This document shows, in pieces, positions 21,481-32,892 of a stretch of 64,000 nt of DNA. The stretch lies in NCBI GenBank assembly GCA_035610835.1, contig CM069454.1:744001-808000 (forward strand), read 5' to 3'. The DNA comes from Ophiura sarsii. Its lineage: Eukaryota; Echinodermata; Ophiuroidea; Amphilepidida; Ophiuridae. The position numbers and the translations under genes are program-made. Under the pieces are notes generated by a model. That model was given only the letters and a program-made list of their open reading frames with translations, ran no database searches and was not told where the DNA came from. Positions within the stretch are counted from its first letter, which is position 1; every line of letters begins with the position of its first letter.

Positions 21481-22140
21481 CCTTTATGGATACATACACA
21501 ATTCTAAGGCCGGGTTGCACCACTGATTCAAAAGTTACCCGGGTGCTCAGTGGTTATTGAACGTGGGGTATCAAGCGACTGATAAAGCGTGTACAAGAAA
21601 TCACATAATTATATAGGGTGGTTTTTGAAGACGGGCCACGATACGTATATATAGCATGTTTAGGGTATCAAAACGAGAACAATCAGGAAACAGGGTATAC
21701 TTTTCATACAATGGTGTTACATATTGAGGGTCCTTATTTTCCTCTATCAATGATTGTATGAGAATTTTTATAAATAGCCGCAATATTCTTCAATCTGTTT
21801 CCGTCGCAATTCATCCCGGCATCGACCCTGTCTGGAATTCCGAGAAGCCACATAGAATTTTAGCAAGTCTTGCCAATTTATAGTCTTCCTCGCAACATTG
21901 GGCATCGTGCAGCCCTCAAATTAACTGTTCAAGGCAATTGCCGTCGGTGCCCCTTGCCTCGAATTGCCTTGGTGCCCCTTTCAAATTGATTGAAATTGCC
22001 TTTTCATTTCTTAATTTGAGGGCTGGTATCGTGCTTATGTTAAAAGTAGAATACGGCTTGCTCACTGGGCTTGCTAAAGACAAGCTTATTTGGCGTTTCC
22101 AGAAATATTGAAGGAAAATCAGTGTTTAATAGTTACCCTA
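21481..22140. other. Unassigned sequence
   Basis: No gene or strong repeat was recognised. A short local direct repeat of 'gaattgccttggtgcccctt'-type text occurs near 21930-21990. Confidence 0.35.
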
Positions 22141-22169
22141 CCAAAGTGGAATGCCTGCACATAACCATC

Positions 22170-22500
22170 AATTGGCCTGCATTCTACAGGATTACGCAGG
22201 CCATCCACATCATTTGACCGGCCATCCACTAGCCTGCGTGGGAGGATACCGCAGGCCTGCAACAGGCCTGTATTTTGGCCGAAATGTAAATTAGCGCAGG
22301 CCTGTCGCTGTATGACAGGCCTGCATAGCGACAGCCCTGCGACAGGCTACAGGCCTGCATAGCGACAGCCCTGCGACAGACTATAGGCCTGCATGACAGG
22401 CCTGCAACACATTTTGTATAGTTATTACGCATAGCCATCAGCCTGTCACAGGCCTGCGAAAAGCATGTTGCAGGCCTGTAAATGAAGGCAGGCCTGCAAT
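22170..22500 (+). repeat. GCAGGCCTGCA-rich palindromic minisatellite
   Basis: More than a dozen 'caggcctgca'/'gcaggcctg' palindromes occur. A 42-bp unit starting 'acaggcctgcatagcgacag' is duplicated at about 22315-22400. The core AGGCCT is self-complementary. Confidence 0.82.
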
Positions 22501-22717
22501 CATCAAGGACTTCAATCGCAATATTTCAAACCCGTATGTAGGCCTTGAGTGCATTGAATTGATCGTTCTTACTTAGGGTACGGTACGTTAGGCCTAAACT
22601 ATCTAAGTTAGGGTATGAAAATACTGAAATTACTTGCTTAAGCCTTTTTAGGTATATAAAACAAGTCGCCTGTATCTTGATAGACGTCCCGTACGGAATA
22701 AACCGTGTTCTATTATA

Positions 22718-22964
22718 GTCGTCGTCAGAATACTTCAGCACTTTTTAAAACCGCCAATGCGCGCGTCTAGTTATTGAGCGTGTGGGCGGGGACATTCATG
22801 ACCCATAGATACAATCGCGGCCAATCGGATTACAGGGGCCGCGACGCGTCGAACTGCTCAAAGATAACCCTGTTGTGAGGCTGTTCTACAAGTACAACGC
22901 ACTTCCGTGTTTACGCTGTACGCAGTTGTCACAGAAAAAAGTGCCGAAGTATTCTGACGACGAC
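22718..22964. mobile_element. TA-flanked MITE (GTCGTCGTCAGAATAC family)
   Basis: The ends are GTCGTCGTCAGAATACTTC and its reverse complement, about 31 bp with one mismatch, flanked by TA at 22716-22717 and 22965-22966. The 247-bp body is GC-richer than its surroundings and non-coding. Confidence 0.87.
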
Positions 22965-22971
22965 TATACTA

Positions 22972-23308
22972 TAATCAAAACAAAGAATTCTTGATCAAAA
23001 CATTTATTCCAGTCACGCCAGTGTTCATCCAAATTCTGAACGCAGTGTGATGAGCCCTTGACAACCACACCACAACGCGATCGGGCGTACTTACATAATT
23101 GTCCAATCACCCAGCATGGGGTCTTGTTGATTAGGGCCGCGATTGGTCAATGACCTGGTATTGTTTACAAGAATGTCACACCTTCCGGTTTTACTGCGTC
23201 CTTGCCGTTGCGATTGACGCGGTCACGCACAATATGCCCCAGTCGCATGGGAAACTGACTGAGGAAAAAGTCGTATACGATTTGATCGAGAATTCTTTGT
23301 TTTGATTA
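22972..23308. mobile_element. TA-flanked MITE adjacent to the previous one
   Basis: The ends TAATCAAAACAAAGAATTCT and the reverse complement match over ~32 bp with two mismatches, flanked by TA (22970-22971 and 23309-23310). It begins 7 bp after the neighbouring MITE ends. Confidence 0.85.
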
Positions 23309-23319
23309 TAGTTTTACAA

Positions 23320-26030
23320 CACATTTTAATTGTTGTGAGTATGCGCACATCAGTTACGGGACATCAAGACATTGCCATCAAGTCCTACTTGTTAGGGGTT
23401 CACATTTATGCAATTATTTATTTATAATATTAGGGTACTTTTTGAAAGTCCTTGGATGCGCATGATGATACCCCTGGCCCTTGATGACCACTAGCACCCA
23501 GGCCCCAGGAAAGTTAATCTCATGACATGATTATGATATGTGTCAGGCATGCCAACGCAAGCCTTTCTACATTACTACGCCTACGAGGCTACGGGCATAA
23601 TATGGGCGGCCACTTACTTATTGCATTGCTTGTTGCTTGTCATTGCTAGTGTGGCTCAGACTTTAGTCCGATACGATAACTGATGAAGGAACGTATTTAG
23701 TTAGTATTTACGCTCTACGTGAACGAGCTACTAGTAATTGCTTGCCTGGTGACTAAATATGGTTGTATACGTAGCCTCGTAGGCCTAAATGGTTCAGCTC
23801 AAAATTATTAGTACGGGCCCCTAGTTGAAGCAAGATGTACTTAACGAAGTTTTACTTACCTTATTAGTTGCCAGAAAGATTTAAATGTGTAATTCAGGTG
23901 CCTTTACGTATGAGATTTCTCCGTCACTACAAGTACAAGTTCAACCCGTCTACAACCGGCCGCTGCATCACTACACCTCTGGCACTAATTTCCAAACCAA
24001 AATAACGAAAAAAATGTTCCCGATGGCTTGTCTCTAATGGCATTTCAATTAATGACGTGGAAATCAGCGAAGCAAGCGCTCGCCAAGGACTTTTAATGCC
24101 CCTAATAAATCGAGAGTTTAAATCACCCTTTTATTACAATTCTGACAAATACTATACCCATTGAATTATGGAACAAATAGACATTAAACGCTTCAAATGG
24201 TAAATGTAACGTTTATTCAGCTCCAAAAACCATCAGTCCTCCTAACTACCGTTTTATTTTAATGACTGGGTTATCTCCAGAAGTGTGCTGACCCGGTTTT
24301 CGCCAAAAAATGCAATTCGACATTCAACACTATTTTAAACTGCCACTGAAATGCAGATTAAATCAACTCAAAACATTTTTCAGACTCCTCCTGGAGCTAG
24401 AAAGCCGTGCTGAACCTTGGTGTCGAATATTACAAGCAAACTGATGTGTCTGGTTCAGTTTGGGGGTTTAAATTGGGCTTTGAAAGTGGCCTCCCCGCCG
24501 GGCATGATTGACCAAAAAACGCAAATCATATCGAATATGTTGGTTTATTTCAGGTTTTTTGTCCATGGAATGGTCTGGGGTGGCCTTCTTGTGTATGTGA
24601 CACCATTCAACGAATATGTAGAGCATACAATTAACAAATATACATATTTTCACCATTTTCGGTTTATGCAAAAATGCCAAAATGACCATATTTCAAAGTA
24701 AATTATTTTTATTATATCAGTACATTCAAGCATAAAAAGCCGATTTCTATGTATTTTGGGGTGCAGCCGGTACTATTCTGGAGACTAGAACCATCAAAAC
24801 CAGTCAAAAGAATCATAAACACCGTTCAAAGTTGGGTAACTTTGCTAACTTTACTGCGGCGTAGATCATAAACCTGGTCGGGGCGCCTCCTCGTCAAATA
24901 ATATTGCTTTAGGGGTGCCCATATTATCAGTCTTAATGTAGTTGTTTCTTTATTATTTATTATTGTAAATTTTGTAGATGATTAAAAATATTATATTTCA
25001 CATCTAAGATTACAAATGAGTACATTAAAATGTATTTTAAGTTGTATTTAACTAAATATTTATGACGAATTGACTGCCGACAACAGAGGGCGGGCAATTC
25101 CGCGCTCTTCATCATTTTCGCCAAATTAAAAACTACACAAATAATTCATTATTTGTTTTCATTGGACTGTTTTATAAATGTTGGAGTCGTAAACAAGGTA
25201 ACTGAACATATTAATAGCCCCTATTAAGATGGAAAAGTCTGATTCAACCTGTTACAACATTCGGATACGAGCGCCATAGCGTCTTTTTTGATCCTTTGGC
25301 GCCTTTCAAAACTTGTTTTGAAGGCCTTCCAGCTCTATTATGTCAGCAAAATGAATATAAATCTGATAGTTACAATGAATTCCAGCTTGTGTATAAATAA
25401 AACGATGATTGAGATATGATTGACTCTCACAGAATAAAAACAATGTCTCGTAAGGGTCATATTTGATCTCGCCTGAACTCATCCTCAGAATTTATTGAGC
25501 GTCTGGAAAATGGCTATAAATTTGATATTCTTTAACTAAATTCAATGAAACTCAAGAATATTAACTTATATATAAATCTCTAACTTCCAGACCCCTTGAA
25601 ACAAATTTAAATTCATTTTTGGGGTGTTTTAAAGCATTTTTTAGTTCTTGCATTTTAGCGATACTTCTCAGGTATATAGGCATGTTGACTGTATACACTA
25701 CACACAGCATATATTTTTTGGTGAGAGCACCGTGAGGGTGCAATGAAACTTAGTGAATTTATGATTTTTAAGAAGATTTATGCTATTCTTTGACTATTCT
25801 AACACTCTTTTTTGTTCTCATTACCCAAAAACCAAGTTATAGGCCATATCATATTTGATCCCGGAAACGCTCGCAATTTACCACGTCGTAACGCTATGGA
25901 AATTATGTCATAAAAGAGCTCCCGCAAAACGAAAGTCGAACGTCATATTTGTTCCGCTGCGCTCAAGACGACAGCGATCGAGTAATACTGGAACTTACTT
26001 TTACAACTGCCACGTTGCGTGTGATACCAT
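23320..26030. other. AT-rich intergenic sequence
   Basis: No gene, tRNA or clear repeat was recognised. The small frames at 24417-24701 and 25561-26043 have no known motif. Confidence 0.4.
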
Positions 26031-26032
26031 CA

Positions 26033-26660
26033 CACTTCATTAGGCAACTGACCCGCTGATGATGTAGGGTCACGTGATTTATGAAGACGGCTTAGAATAC
26101 CCCGAAGGGCCCGGTCCAAGGTGTGTGATAGATAAAATCGCAGTCCTCTTGACTTGTTTAAAGAAGGTCGCTCAACCCTCTCCCAGATGGATTCTTTAAC
26201 CCCACGTTCGTGCCACTTCTCCTCCTTGTCCAGGATTACAACATTAAGATGTGTGTAGACGTCCGAGTTGCGGGCCTCGTTTGAGCTAGGCCTCCGATGC
26301 TGATTAGCCCGGGCTTTGAGGGATTGTTTCGTCTCTCCAATATAGGACTGGACACAGCCAGTATTTGCGCATGTAATACCGTATACAACGTTGGGCGTTT
26401 CTCTTGTGGTTGTTTGTCTTTAACCTGGACGAGTTTATCTCGTAGTAGGGTGTTATTCGGCTTGTATGAGGTGGCCACCCCCATTGTTACCCGCGCCTTG
26501 GTTTGTTGCGTAGCACCGTTGGGATCACGTTTAGTTTTTGGCGTTTTGACTTAGTTAAACGCCCACTGTGGATAACCGCACTTCACTAAGGCGTCATTGA
26601 CGTTGTCCTTTTCCTTAATGACTTGTGCGTTCAACAGGATATTCTTAATTCCTGTTGCCA
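26033..26660 (-). pseudogene. Penelope-like element fragment: RT tail plus GIY-YIG endonuclease
   Basis: On the minus strand, the RT C-terminal text 'DALVKCGYPQWAFN' is followed by a basic linker and then a frame with 'TKARVTMGVATSY', 'QSYIGETKQSLKARANQHRR', 'SNEARNSDVYTHL' and a closing 'SSAGQLPNEV'. YIGET..SL..R..QHRR is the signature half of a GIY-YIG nuclease, which in Penelope-like retroelements nicks the target to prime reverse transcription. At least two frameshifts (near 26300 and 26550) break the frame, and the RT core is absent. Just beyond the RT tail, at 26680-26740, 'ctgacgaagctgctagtt...gtgaaacgtaac' is a plus-strand motif commonly seen at the ends of such elements, suggesting a second inverted piece. 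Confidence 0.82.
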
Positions 26661-26759
26661 CCAGACAGAGTTGCCAGTCTGACGAAGCTGCTAGTTTAGC
26701 GGTGAAACGTAACTAAATTGTGAGTATCTTATTCACATTTTATTGGATTTGTACATAAA

Positions 26760-27127
26760 GAAATCATATCTCAGATTTTCAATAACAATCCAGATGAACT
26801 TATTCAAAGATTATTGTTTGGTTGTTTTATCGCCATGACAACAGAAATAGAACCAAGTTTCCCACTGAACACCTTTAAATATAAGTTCTCCATCCACACG
26901 CCGGTAAAAAGGTTGGTATGAATTTAAAAGATCTGACGTTCTTTCTGTAAATTTGATAACATCTTAAAATCAATGGCTTTATTTACCCGTGGGGATTTAA
27001 TTGTAGATTCTAGGGGCTTAACCAACCAATTGTTGGCTTGTTGTTCTGACCTCATCTGATCTGACCTCCCGATATTATATTGTATACATTTATACAATAT
27101 AGATAATTCAAATGATTGAGTGTATTT
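26760..27127. other. AT-rich sequence, no feature seen
   Basis: No motif was recognised between the Penelope relic and the hAT-like composite. Confidence 0.35.
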
Positions 27128-27855
27128 CAGTAGCGTAGCCAGGGGTGGGGGAGGGCAGAGTGCCCCCTAAACAAAAATTGACCGGGAAAATCGGAAGGGA
27201 ATGAAAGGGAAAAGAGTAGACAAAAAGGGAAGGAAAGGGAAAAGGAAAATGGAAAAGACAGAAAGGAGAAAGGAAAACAGGCAAATTAGTTGGCAAATGT
27301 TAGTATTTCACGCCGGTATGGGGACTCAACGCCTGTAACACCCCACCCTCTTTTTTTTCGAGAAGGCAGCCGAAAATAGGGAAGGCAAAGAAAGGGAAAA
27401 GAGGAGAAAAAAAGGGAAAAGGGACAGAAAGGGACAGAAAGGAGAAAGGAAAACAGGCAAATTAGTTGTATTTGACAATTTGAGTATTTCACGCCGGTTT
27501 GGGGACGCAACGCCTCTAACAACATCCCCCAACCCCCCGATTGCCATTTTCTTACTCGACGGCAAATCAAAAGGTTACATGAAAAACCTGGCTACGCCAC
27601 CGGGTCGAACTGGTGTTCACCGGGGAAAAGATACCCTGTGCCCCCCCCCCCCTCCCCATTTGGTTCATTTTTTAAGCAACAGAAGTAGCGTAGCCAGGGG
27701 AGGGGGGGGGCAAGGGGAGGCAGAGTGCCCCCTGAAAAAAAGGGAAAGAAAACGGACAGAAAGTAGAAAGGAAGGCAGGTAAATTAGTTGGAAATTGCAG
27801 TTTTTCACGCAAGTATCGGGACGCAACCCCTCTACCCCCCCCCCCCCCCCTAAAA
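27128..27855. mobile_element. Composite of hAT-like ends (CAGTAGCGTAGCCAGG) with purine-rich repeats
   Basis: 'cagtagcgtagccagg' (27128) and an inverted 'cctggctacgccac' (about 27587-27600) look like hAT termini. A second direct terminus 'agtagcgtagccagg' lies at about 27685. Between them a block with 'aggcaaattagttg' then 'atttcacgccggt' and '..ggggac.caacgcc' occurs three times (about 27280, 27455, 27775). No 8-bp target duplication could be matched, so this is likely several broken or rearranged copies. Confidence 0.65.
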
Positions 27856-27859
27856 CCGG

Positions 27860-28938
27860 GTTGAACTCTTGCTTTCTTCCAGTCTTCAGGTAGCTTTTCT
27901 TCGTTTAGCGATGTTTTGAAGATGAGGTGGAGTGGTTCTGAAAGCTCTTCTGTGCACTCTCTAAGGACATTTGGATGAACACCGTCCATGCCTTGTGATT
28001 TATCGGGTTTGAGTTCCCGTAACTTCTTGGCTACATATTCTGTTGTAAAATTTGTCTCTTCAATACGTTGGTCTCCTTTGGTCATTGTTTTAAGCGTTGG
28101 GGTGTCACCAGCTTCTGCCTCTGTGAGTACAGACTTGAAGAAATGGCTGAGGATGTCTGCTGCTTCTTTATCTGTGTCTGTCAGGTTTCCGTCCTCGTTT
28201 TCAAGTTGGGAAATTCCAGATTTCACCTTCGGCTTGTCTCTCATGAACTTGTACAGTGGTTTAGGGTTGGTTTTGAAGTCCTTCATAAGCTTCTTTTCAA
28301 AGTGTGATTTGGCTTTCTTCACTGTTTGCTTGGTTTTGTTTATTTGCTCTTTGTAGTCAACATAGTCTTTGTATCGTTTGGTGTTTCTGTATTTCTTATA
28401 CAGGTCGAACTTTCTCTTTACTGATTTTCGGACTTTGGATTTCATCCATGGTGGTTTCTTCTTCGGTCCCTTTTCTCTGTTTGTTATGTATTTGTCGGTG
28501 CATTCGTGGTAATGATTTATGAACTGTATCCACTTTTGGTTGGAATCTAAATCCTCGTGTAGAGTCTCCTTCCAATTCACGGACTTAAAGGCTGACTTGA
28601 AGCCATCATAATCTCCCTTGTTGTAGTTTTTGGTTGAACATTCACTTTTTTCAGATAATTCTAGATTGTAGATCAGGGTGAAGTGAAGTACATCATGGTC
28701 GCTCTTTCCCAAAGGAGATGAGTGGTTAATCTGGTCGATGAACATATCGTCATTTGTAAATATCAGGTCAAGAGTTGAAGACTTTTGTCCAATTCTATGT
28801 CTTGTAGGTTTTTCTATATGTTGAACGAGGAAAAGATCCTGAGTCATGTCAAAGAATACTTGTTGGTCCTTATCGTTGAGTTTTACCTGACACCACATGG
28901 TGTCTGCAGCTTCAATGCAGTTTATCTCGTTACATTGG
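27860..28938 (-). pseudogene. CR1/jockey-like LINE fragment: endonuclease C terminus to RT start
   Basis: The minus-strand frame is open from the gap downward. It shows IGQKSSTLDLIFTND and LGKSDHDVLHFTL (the final Asp-His motif of the AP-type endonuclease), a basic linker (PPWMKSKVRKSVKRKFDLYK), then LRELKPDKSQGMDGVHPNVL and LHLIFKTSLNEEKLPEDWKKA, the first RT motifs. These are ORF2 features of jockey/CR1-type LINEs, which nick DNA and reverse transcribe their RNA at the nick. The frame then runs into the C-tract and hAT-like composite at about 27860, so the RT palm and the rest are lost. The 5' side disappears into the assembly gap. The remaining 340+ codons have no stop, so the copy may be fairly young. 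Confidence 0.9.
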
Positions 28939-29038
28939 NNNNNNNNNNNNNNNNNNNNNNNNNNNNNNNNNNNNNNNNNNNNNNNNNNNNNNNNNNNNNN
29001 NNNNNNNNNNNNNNNNNNNNNNNNNNNNNNNNNNNNNN
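28939..29038. other. Assembly gap (N run)
   Basis: About 100 N bases, probably a fixed-size placeholder. The LINE 5' region and one end of a TTAA MITE are lost here. Confidence 0.99.
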
Positions 29039-29281
29039 AAATTTCATGATTTTCTTAGTTTCGATATGATCATATCGAAACTAAGGTGCTAAATTAGGAA
29101 GTTATGATAAGTTTTACTCACAGACTTTCGCGGCAAATCTCAACCCGGAAGTGCCGTTATTTGCTTAGTTTGGCATGAAGGCGATGTCGGAATTGTATGA
29201 TATTTTGGATTTGGGCTATGTTGATGATTATCTTTACGTTATTTGCTCATTTAGTATATCGATACATCTCTCAATGCCCCT
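29039..29281. mobile_element. Right end of a TTAA-flanked MITE, cut by the gap
   Basis: 'atctctcaatgcccct' is followed by TTAA (29282-29285). This matches the inverted right end of the elements at 31752-32258 and 36917-37261. The left end would lie in the gap. Confidence 0.6.
29053..29084. repeat. 32-bp perfect palindrome
   Basis: 'cttagtttcgatatga' is followed directly by its exact reverse complement, with no spacer, 14 bp from the assembly gap. Confidence 0.95.
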
Positions 29282-29454
29282 TTAAAGAGTGAAAAATAAG
29301 TGTCCCGCTAGCTGCACGTTTATTTTTCTCTCTGAATTCACTCTACAATGTAAAACCATGATTTTGAAGTAATGACTTATGATCAGAAATGTAAATCTGC
29401 AAGAAAATCTACTGTCTAAAAAAATCGTGAAAAGTTCACATAATATGCCTTTAA

Positions 29455-30099
29455 GACAGATATCACCAGGTCATGCGCACGATGGATTTACCTTATTTGG
29501 TATGGTGGAAGGTCTTGGTATGGTATAACATATTGAAATGCATTTTATAAATTCAAAAACCTTTTTTGCCATTGCAACTCCCATTTGTACTTTAGGAGCT
29601 GTTTTGGGCTGTTCTGTCCATGTTTAAGAACAACTTATGTTGAAATATGCCCTGTTCTTTCAAGCTACTGATTCAAAAGTGTAAACTATAATTATTACAT
29701 AAAGGACCTTACCATGTTAACTGTTGCAATGTATAATATTTCTTATTTAGCCTACTGGCAGCTAATGTCAACTCGTAAACATTTACAATATTAAAATTGT
29801 TTGTATTTTACCCAAATTTGGAAAAATCAATTTGACTGGGCACTTAGATTTTCTTTCTAGTTGGTTTTAAAAATCAAAGTCATACCCATTTCAGTTCTGG
29901 AAAGGACTGCAAGTGTATGGATAAGACAGTGTTGCTAGAAAGCTGTAGGCCAACCATTTTCTGAAAAAGACGAATCTAAACGCCACAGATTGTTGTATGA
30001 GTAAACAGTCTGCATATACGAGTAATAAACTATTTTACAATAAATGACTCTTACCTGATCGTGCACATGACCTGGTGGTATTTATATAGGTGATCTGTC
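29455..30099. mobile_element. TTAA-flanked MITE (GACAGAT family)
   Basis: The left end TTAA|GACAGATATCACCAGGTCATG is mirrored by the right end, whose reverse complement starts GACAGATCACC and, after a 13-bp insert, continues 'accaggtcatgtgcacgat'. TTAA lies at 29451-29454 and 30100-30103. No transposase frame is present. Confidence 0.82.
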
Positions 30100-30639
30100 T
30101 TAAAATTGTACTGCTTTCTTAATTGGCAGTATCGATTTTTCTCGATATGGTTAAAGTATTAAAAAAAAACTGTTTATGTAGCGGTAACTCTAAATTCAAA
30201 AAACAAACTGCCCCTTGACCAATGGAAATAACGTAGAGACTGCCCCTTGTCTACTACAGACTACAAAAGTCTAATGCACAGTAGTGCGGTCACTGATCTG
30301 TAAAGATCGTTTGACGCTGTAACGAACTTGAGCAGAGTATATAATGGTTCATTGCGGACCTGTCTGGAAAATTCACAAGACTGTTATCGATTGGCGGAAT
30401 TGATTGATACTGTACTCCTTTGGAGGTTCTATTAGAACCAAATTTATATATAGTAGGCCAGTGGCAACCTACGTGTTCAGTGGAAGCGGCAATCCAACTG
30501 AACGGCTCTTTTCAGAGCCACCAATTCTTTCACAAGTAGGAAAGGGCACCTACTCTCAAATCATCGGGCAAGGGGCAGCCCAAATGATGATAACAAGAGA
30601 AGTGGCAATCTCTATGTTTTGTTTAATATTATAATAATG

Positions 30640-30755
30640 TGGTCCTGAAGAAGTCAGAGCTAATCCTGACGAAAGCTTGACAGAATAAAACTCGTCCGAC
30701 GGCGAACCCGTTAAACTTTTAACTTATATTATGAATACCCGTCGTAAAAGCCACA
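30640..30755 (+). repeat. Dispersed repeat with 'ctgacgaaagcttgacag' motif
   Basis: 'cctgaagaagtcagagcta' and 'tgacgaaagcttgacagaat' lead straight into the copy of the 5628-5695 repeat. Paired 'gaagaag.cag.gct...ctg.cgaaagctt' text is common at ends of Penelope-like and related elements. The assignment is tentative. Confidence 0.6.
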
Positions 30756-30759
30756 ATTA

Positions 30760-31740
30760 CTCTAAATTACGTCAGCATTTCAGTAATATTGTGCGAAATG
30801 GCGAAAGAATATAGTCAAAATATTTCATAATGTTCTTAAAACTTTCCACTATGAGTGGCCATAATATAAACAAAACGTGTAAGATAATAGCCCTACGCAT
30901 AATTTAGACGTCTAAGATAACATCTTACAAGACGAAGATGAGAAAATACAGTATATATACAAATAGGATTTTTCCAACTAGCATAATATGTTTTTACCTT
31001 GTTTTCATCCTCCCACACCCTCCACCCCGGGTTTGTTTGATTAATACTTGTTCGAAAATAATAAATCCAAAGAGTCATCATTATTAACGGAAGACAACCT
31101 CTCGCAGGTTTTCTCCGGGTTCTCCGGTTTCCTCCTGCTTTCAAAATCGGTGATCAGTTGTTTCGGTTATCGAAAACTTCCTTGACCCAATGGTAATTGG
31201 GGAGCTGCATTGAAAAATAGTGGATGTTACAATCTAAGTGCGGATAGGTTTGCGCTAGAAATTGGCAGCACCCTAGTTGATGCGACCTGATTCTAATGAT
31301 TCACCAGCAGCGAAATTACAGCGCTTTGAGCCATTTGGAAGAGGCGCTAAATAAATACTGATTATTTTTATATTATTATTAATACAGCGAGAATGTTATC
31401 TTAGGCGTCTAACATACATCTTTGACGTCTAAACCTTACCTTATCTTACGCGTACTACGTGTTACGTATTATCTTACACGTTTTGTTTATACTATGGCCA
31501 CTCATATTCAACGCGGGTATTAGTTTTACCATAATTATACAAGACAGATTCTTCAGAAATTTGTCCCGATTTTCAAAGTGTATCTCAAGAATTACTTAAC
31601 CAATACTAGGCATGTTTGTAATTATTTCAGTGCATTTCTCATGGTAATTCTAAATGGTTATGAAAAAAATAAAAAATTCTTCATATTTCTGAAACATTTT
31701 GAAATGTCGTCTGCAGACGCCTGCCGCGTGGAAAGTGTTG
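30760..31740. other. Unassigned AT-rich sequence
   Basis: No gene is recognised. Inverted text such as 'aaacaaaacgtgtaagataatag' (30870) and 'attatcttacacgttttgtt' (31470), and 'acgtctaagataacatctta' versus 'atcttaggcgtctaac', suggests an old foldback element spanning about 30840-31500. Confidence 0.5.
30840..31515. mobile_element. Probable foldback MITE
   Basis: The left arm has 'ctatgagtggccataatata' then 'aacaaaacgtgtaagataat'. The right arm reverse-complemented has 'atatgagtggccatagtata' then 'aacaaaacgtgtaagataat'. The arms match over about 45 bp with few mismatches. Target duplications were not resolved. Confidence 0.72.
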
Positions 31741-31751
31741 AAATCTTTTAA

Positions 31752-32258
31752 AGGGGCACTGAGAGATTTCTATAAAATTGAAATTCAATATTCACTTTGT
31801 TTAGATAGATTATATACATAGAGACCCTCATGTAAGATTTCTTCAAAACAAATCAGTAAAAATTAAAAATAAAGACATTTTCTCAGCATTTCCGAAGGTA
31901 TATTTTAGTGCTTTTCACTTTTGTGTATTTTGGTTAAAAATCACCATCAATTGAATCAGGGAGGTCATGACTATGCATCACGAAACAAGTTATGGGTGGT
32001 CATCAAGGTTATTTTGAATAAATCTGAAACAAATAAGTAAGAAGTCATATGTGACCTTTTAGATGAATTTGGGTGGTTTCGATGTGATCTCATCAAAACT
32101 CAAAACGCTATCAAATCCATGAATTTCACACGAAATACTGCAAATTAAGCTCTATAAATTTGGGTGGTAGTTACGTATATAAGCATTACGTATATGTGAA
32201 AAACCCAACTTCTGAAAATATTGAGGGCTCCCACCATGAAGGATCTCTTAGTGCCGCT
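31752..32258. mobile_element. TTAA-flanked MITE (AGGGGCACTGAGAG family)
   Basis: The ends AGGGGCACTGAGAGAT and reverse-complemented AGCGGCACTAAGAGAT are flanked by TTAA (31748-31751 and 32259-32262). The 507-bp body is non-coding. The same terminal family occurs at 29281 and at 36917-37261, so copies bracket the receptor gene on both sides. Confidence 0.8.
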
Positions 32259-32718
32259 TTAAGTCTCAATTATCAAGCTAAAAAGTCTTAAGTCAGTCTT
32301 GCATGGTTAATGATTGTGATTGGCTGAGGCTACGCGTTCGTGTATACAGTGTATAGCAAAAGGAAATCGTATGGAGCAGAGCAAATCTCTCACGTGATTT
32401 GGTGTTGTCGAAGGCGTGACTTTCATCACTAGCAGTGCACACAGTATTGCACGATTGATAATACGTTACTGCATATTTAAAACTGTATTCGTGATTGAAA
32501 TTTAGAACAATTTTCAGCAGTCTTCGGTGTTGACGTATGGAATGACCCGTATTTGACCACTATACTACTACTCCATTATTTGAGTGAATCTTCTTGACAG
32601 AAAAAGCGATAGATGAGAAAACGTGTTTGCAACGAGCGAGGAGGTTTGTGATCATAAACAACGAGTATCGGGTATCTGTTGTTCGCGATAGCATCTACGA
32701 CAAGACCAATACATAATT
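32259..32718 (+). other. Upstream region of the receptor gene
   Basis: 460 bp between the MITE and the first ATG. No clear TATA box or initiator could be singled out in this AT-rich stretch, and several short upstream ATGs are present. Confidence 0.4.
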
Positions 32719-32892
32719 ATGATGGAGTACTTAATATTTGTAATTATCCTGCTAGTATCGAATTGGTCTAGTGTTCTTGGTATTCAGGAACGGCCTATAG
32801 ATTGCACGGTTGACTGTCTAAACATGGATGTTATTCCAGTTAGGCAATATTGCTTAGAATGGGTCGTTACTTTCTCCAACCAATTCTATTGA
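32719..32892 (+). CDS. Signal peptide and first cysteine module of the receptor, closed by TGA
   Basis: 57 codons: two Met codons (32719 and 32722), a hydrophobic core LIFVIILLVSNW, then IDCTVDCLN and a stop. It is too short for the ORF lists but in frame (32719, 32890 and 32914 share frame) with the LRR reading frame 21 bases further on. It is therefore the true N terminus of the receptor rather than a separate peptide. Confidence 0.75.
   Translation: MMEYLIFVIILLVSNWSSVLGIQERPIDCTVDCLNMDVIPVRQYCLEWVVTFSNQFY

Noticed and set aside
27480..27782. 100-codon Pro/Gly-rich frame
   Set aside because: It covers poly-C and poly-G parts of hAT-like ends with no domain.
28785..29069. Open frame spanning the N run
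   Set aside because: Its middle third is undefined sequence and the rest is the antisense of the LINE.
32890..32892. TGA as a selenocysteine codon
   Set aside because: LRR receptors are not selenoproteins, no Cys is expected at this place, and no SECIS-like element was recognised in the 3' flank.
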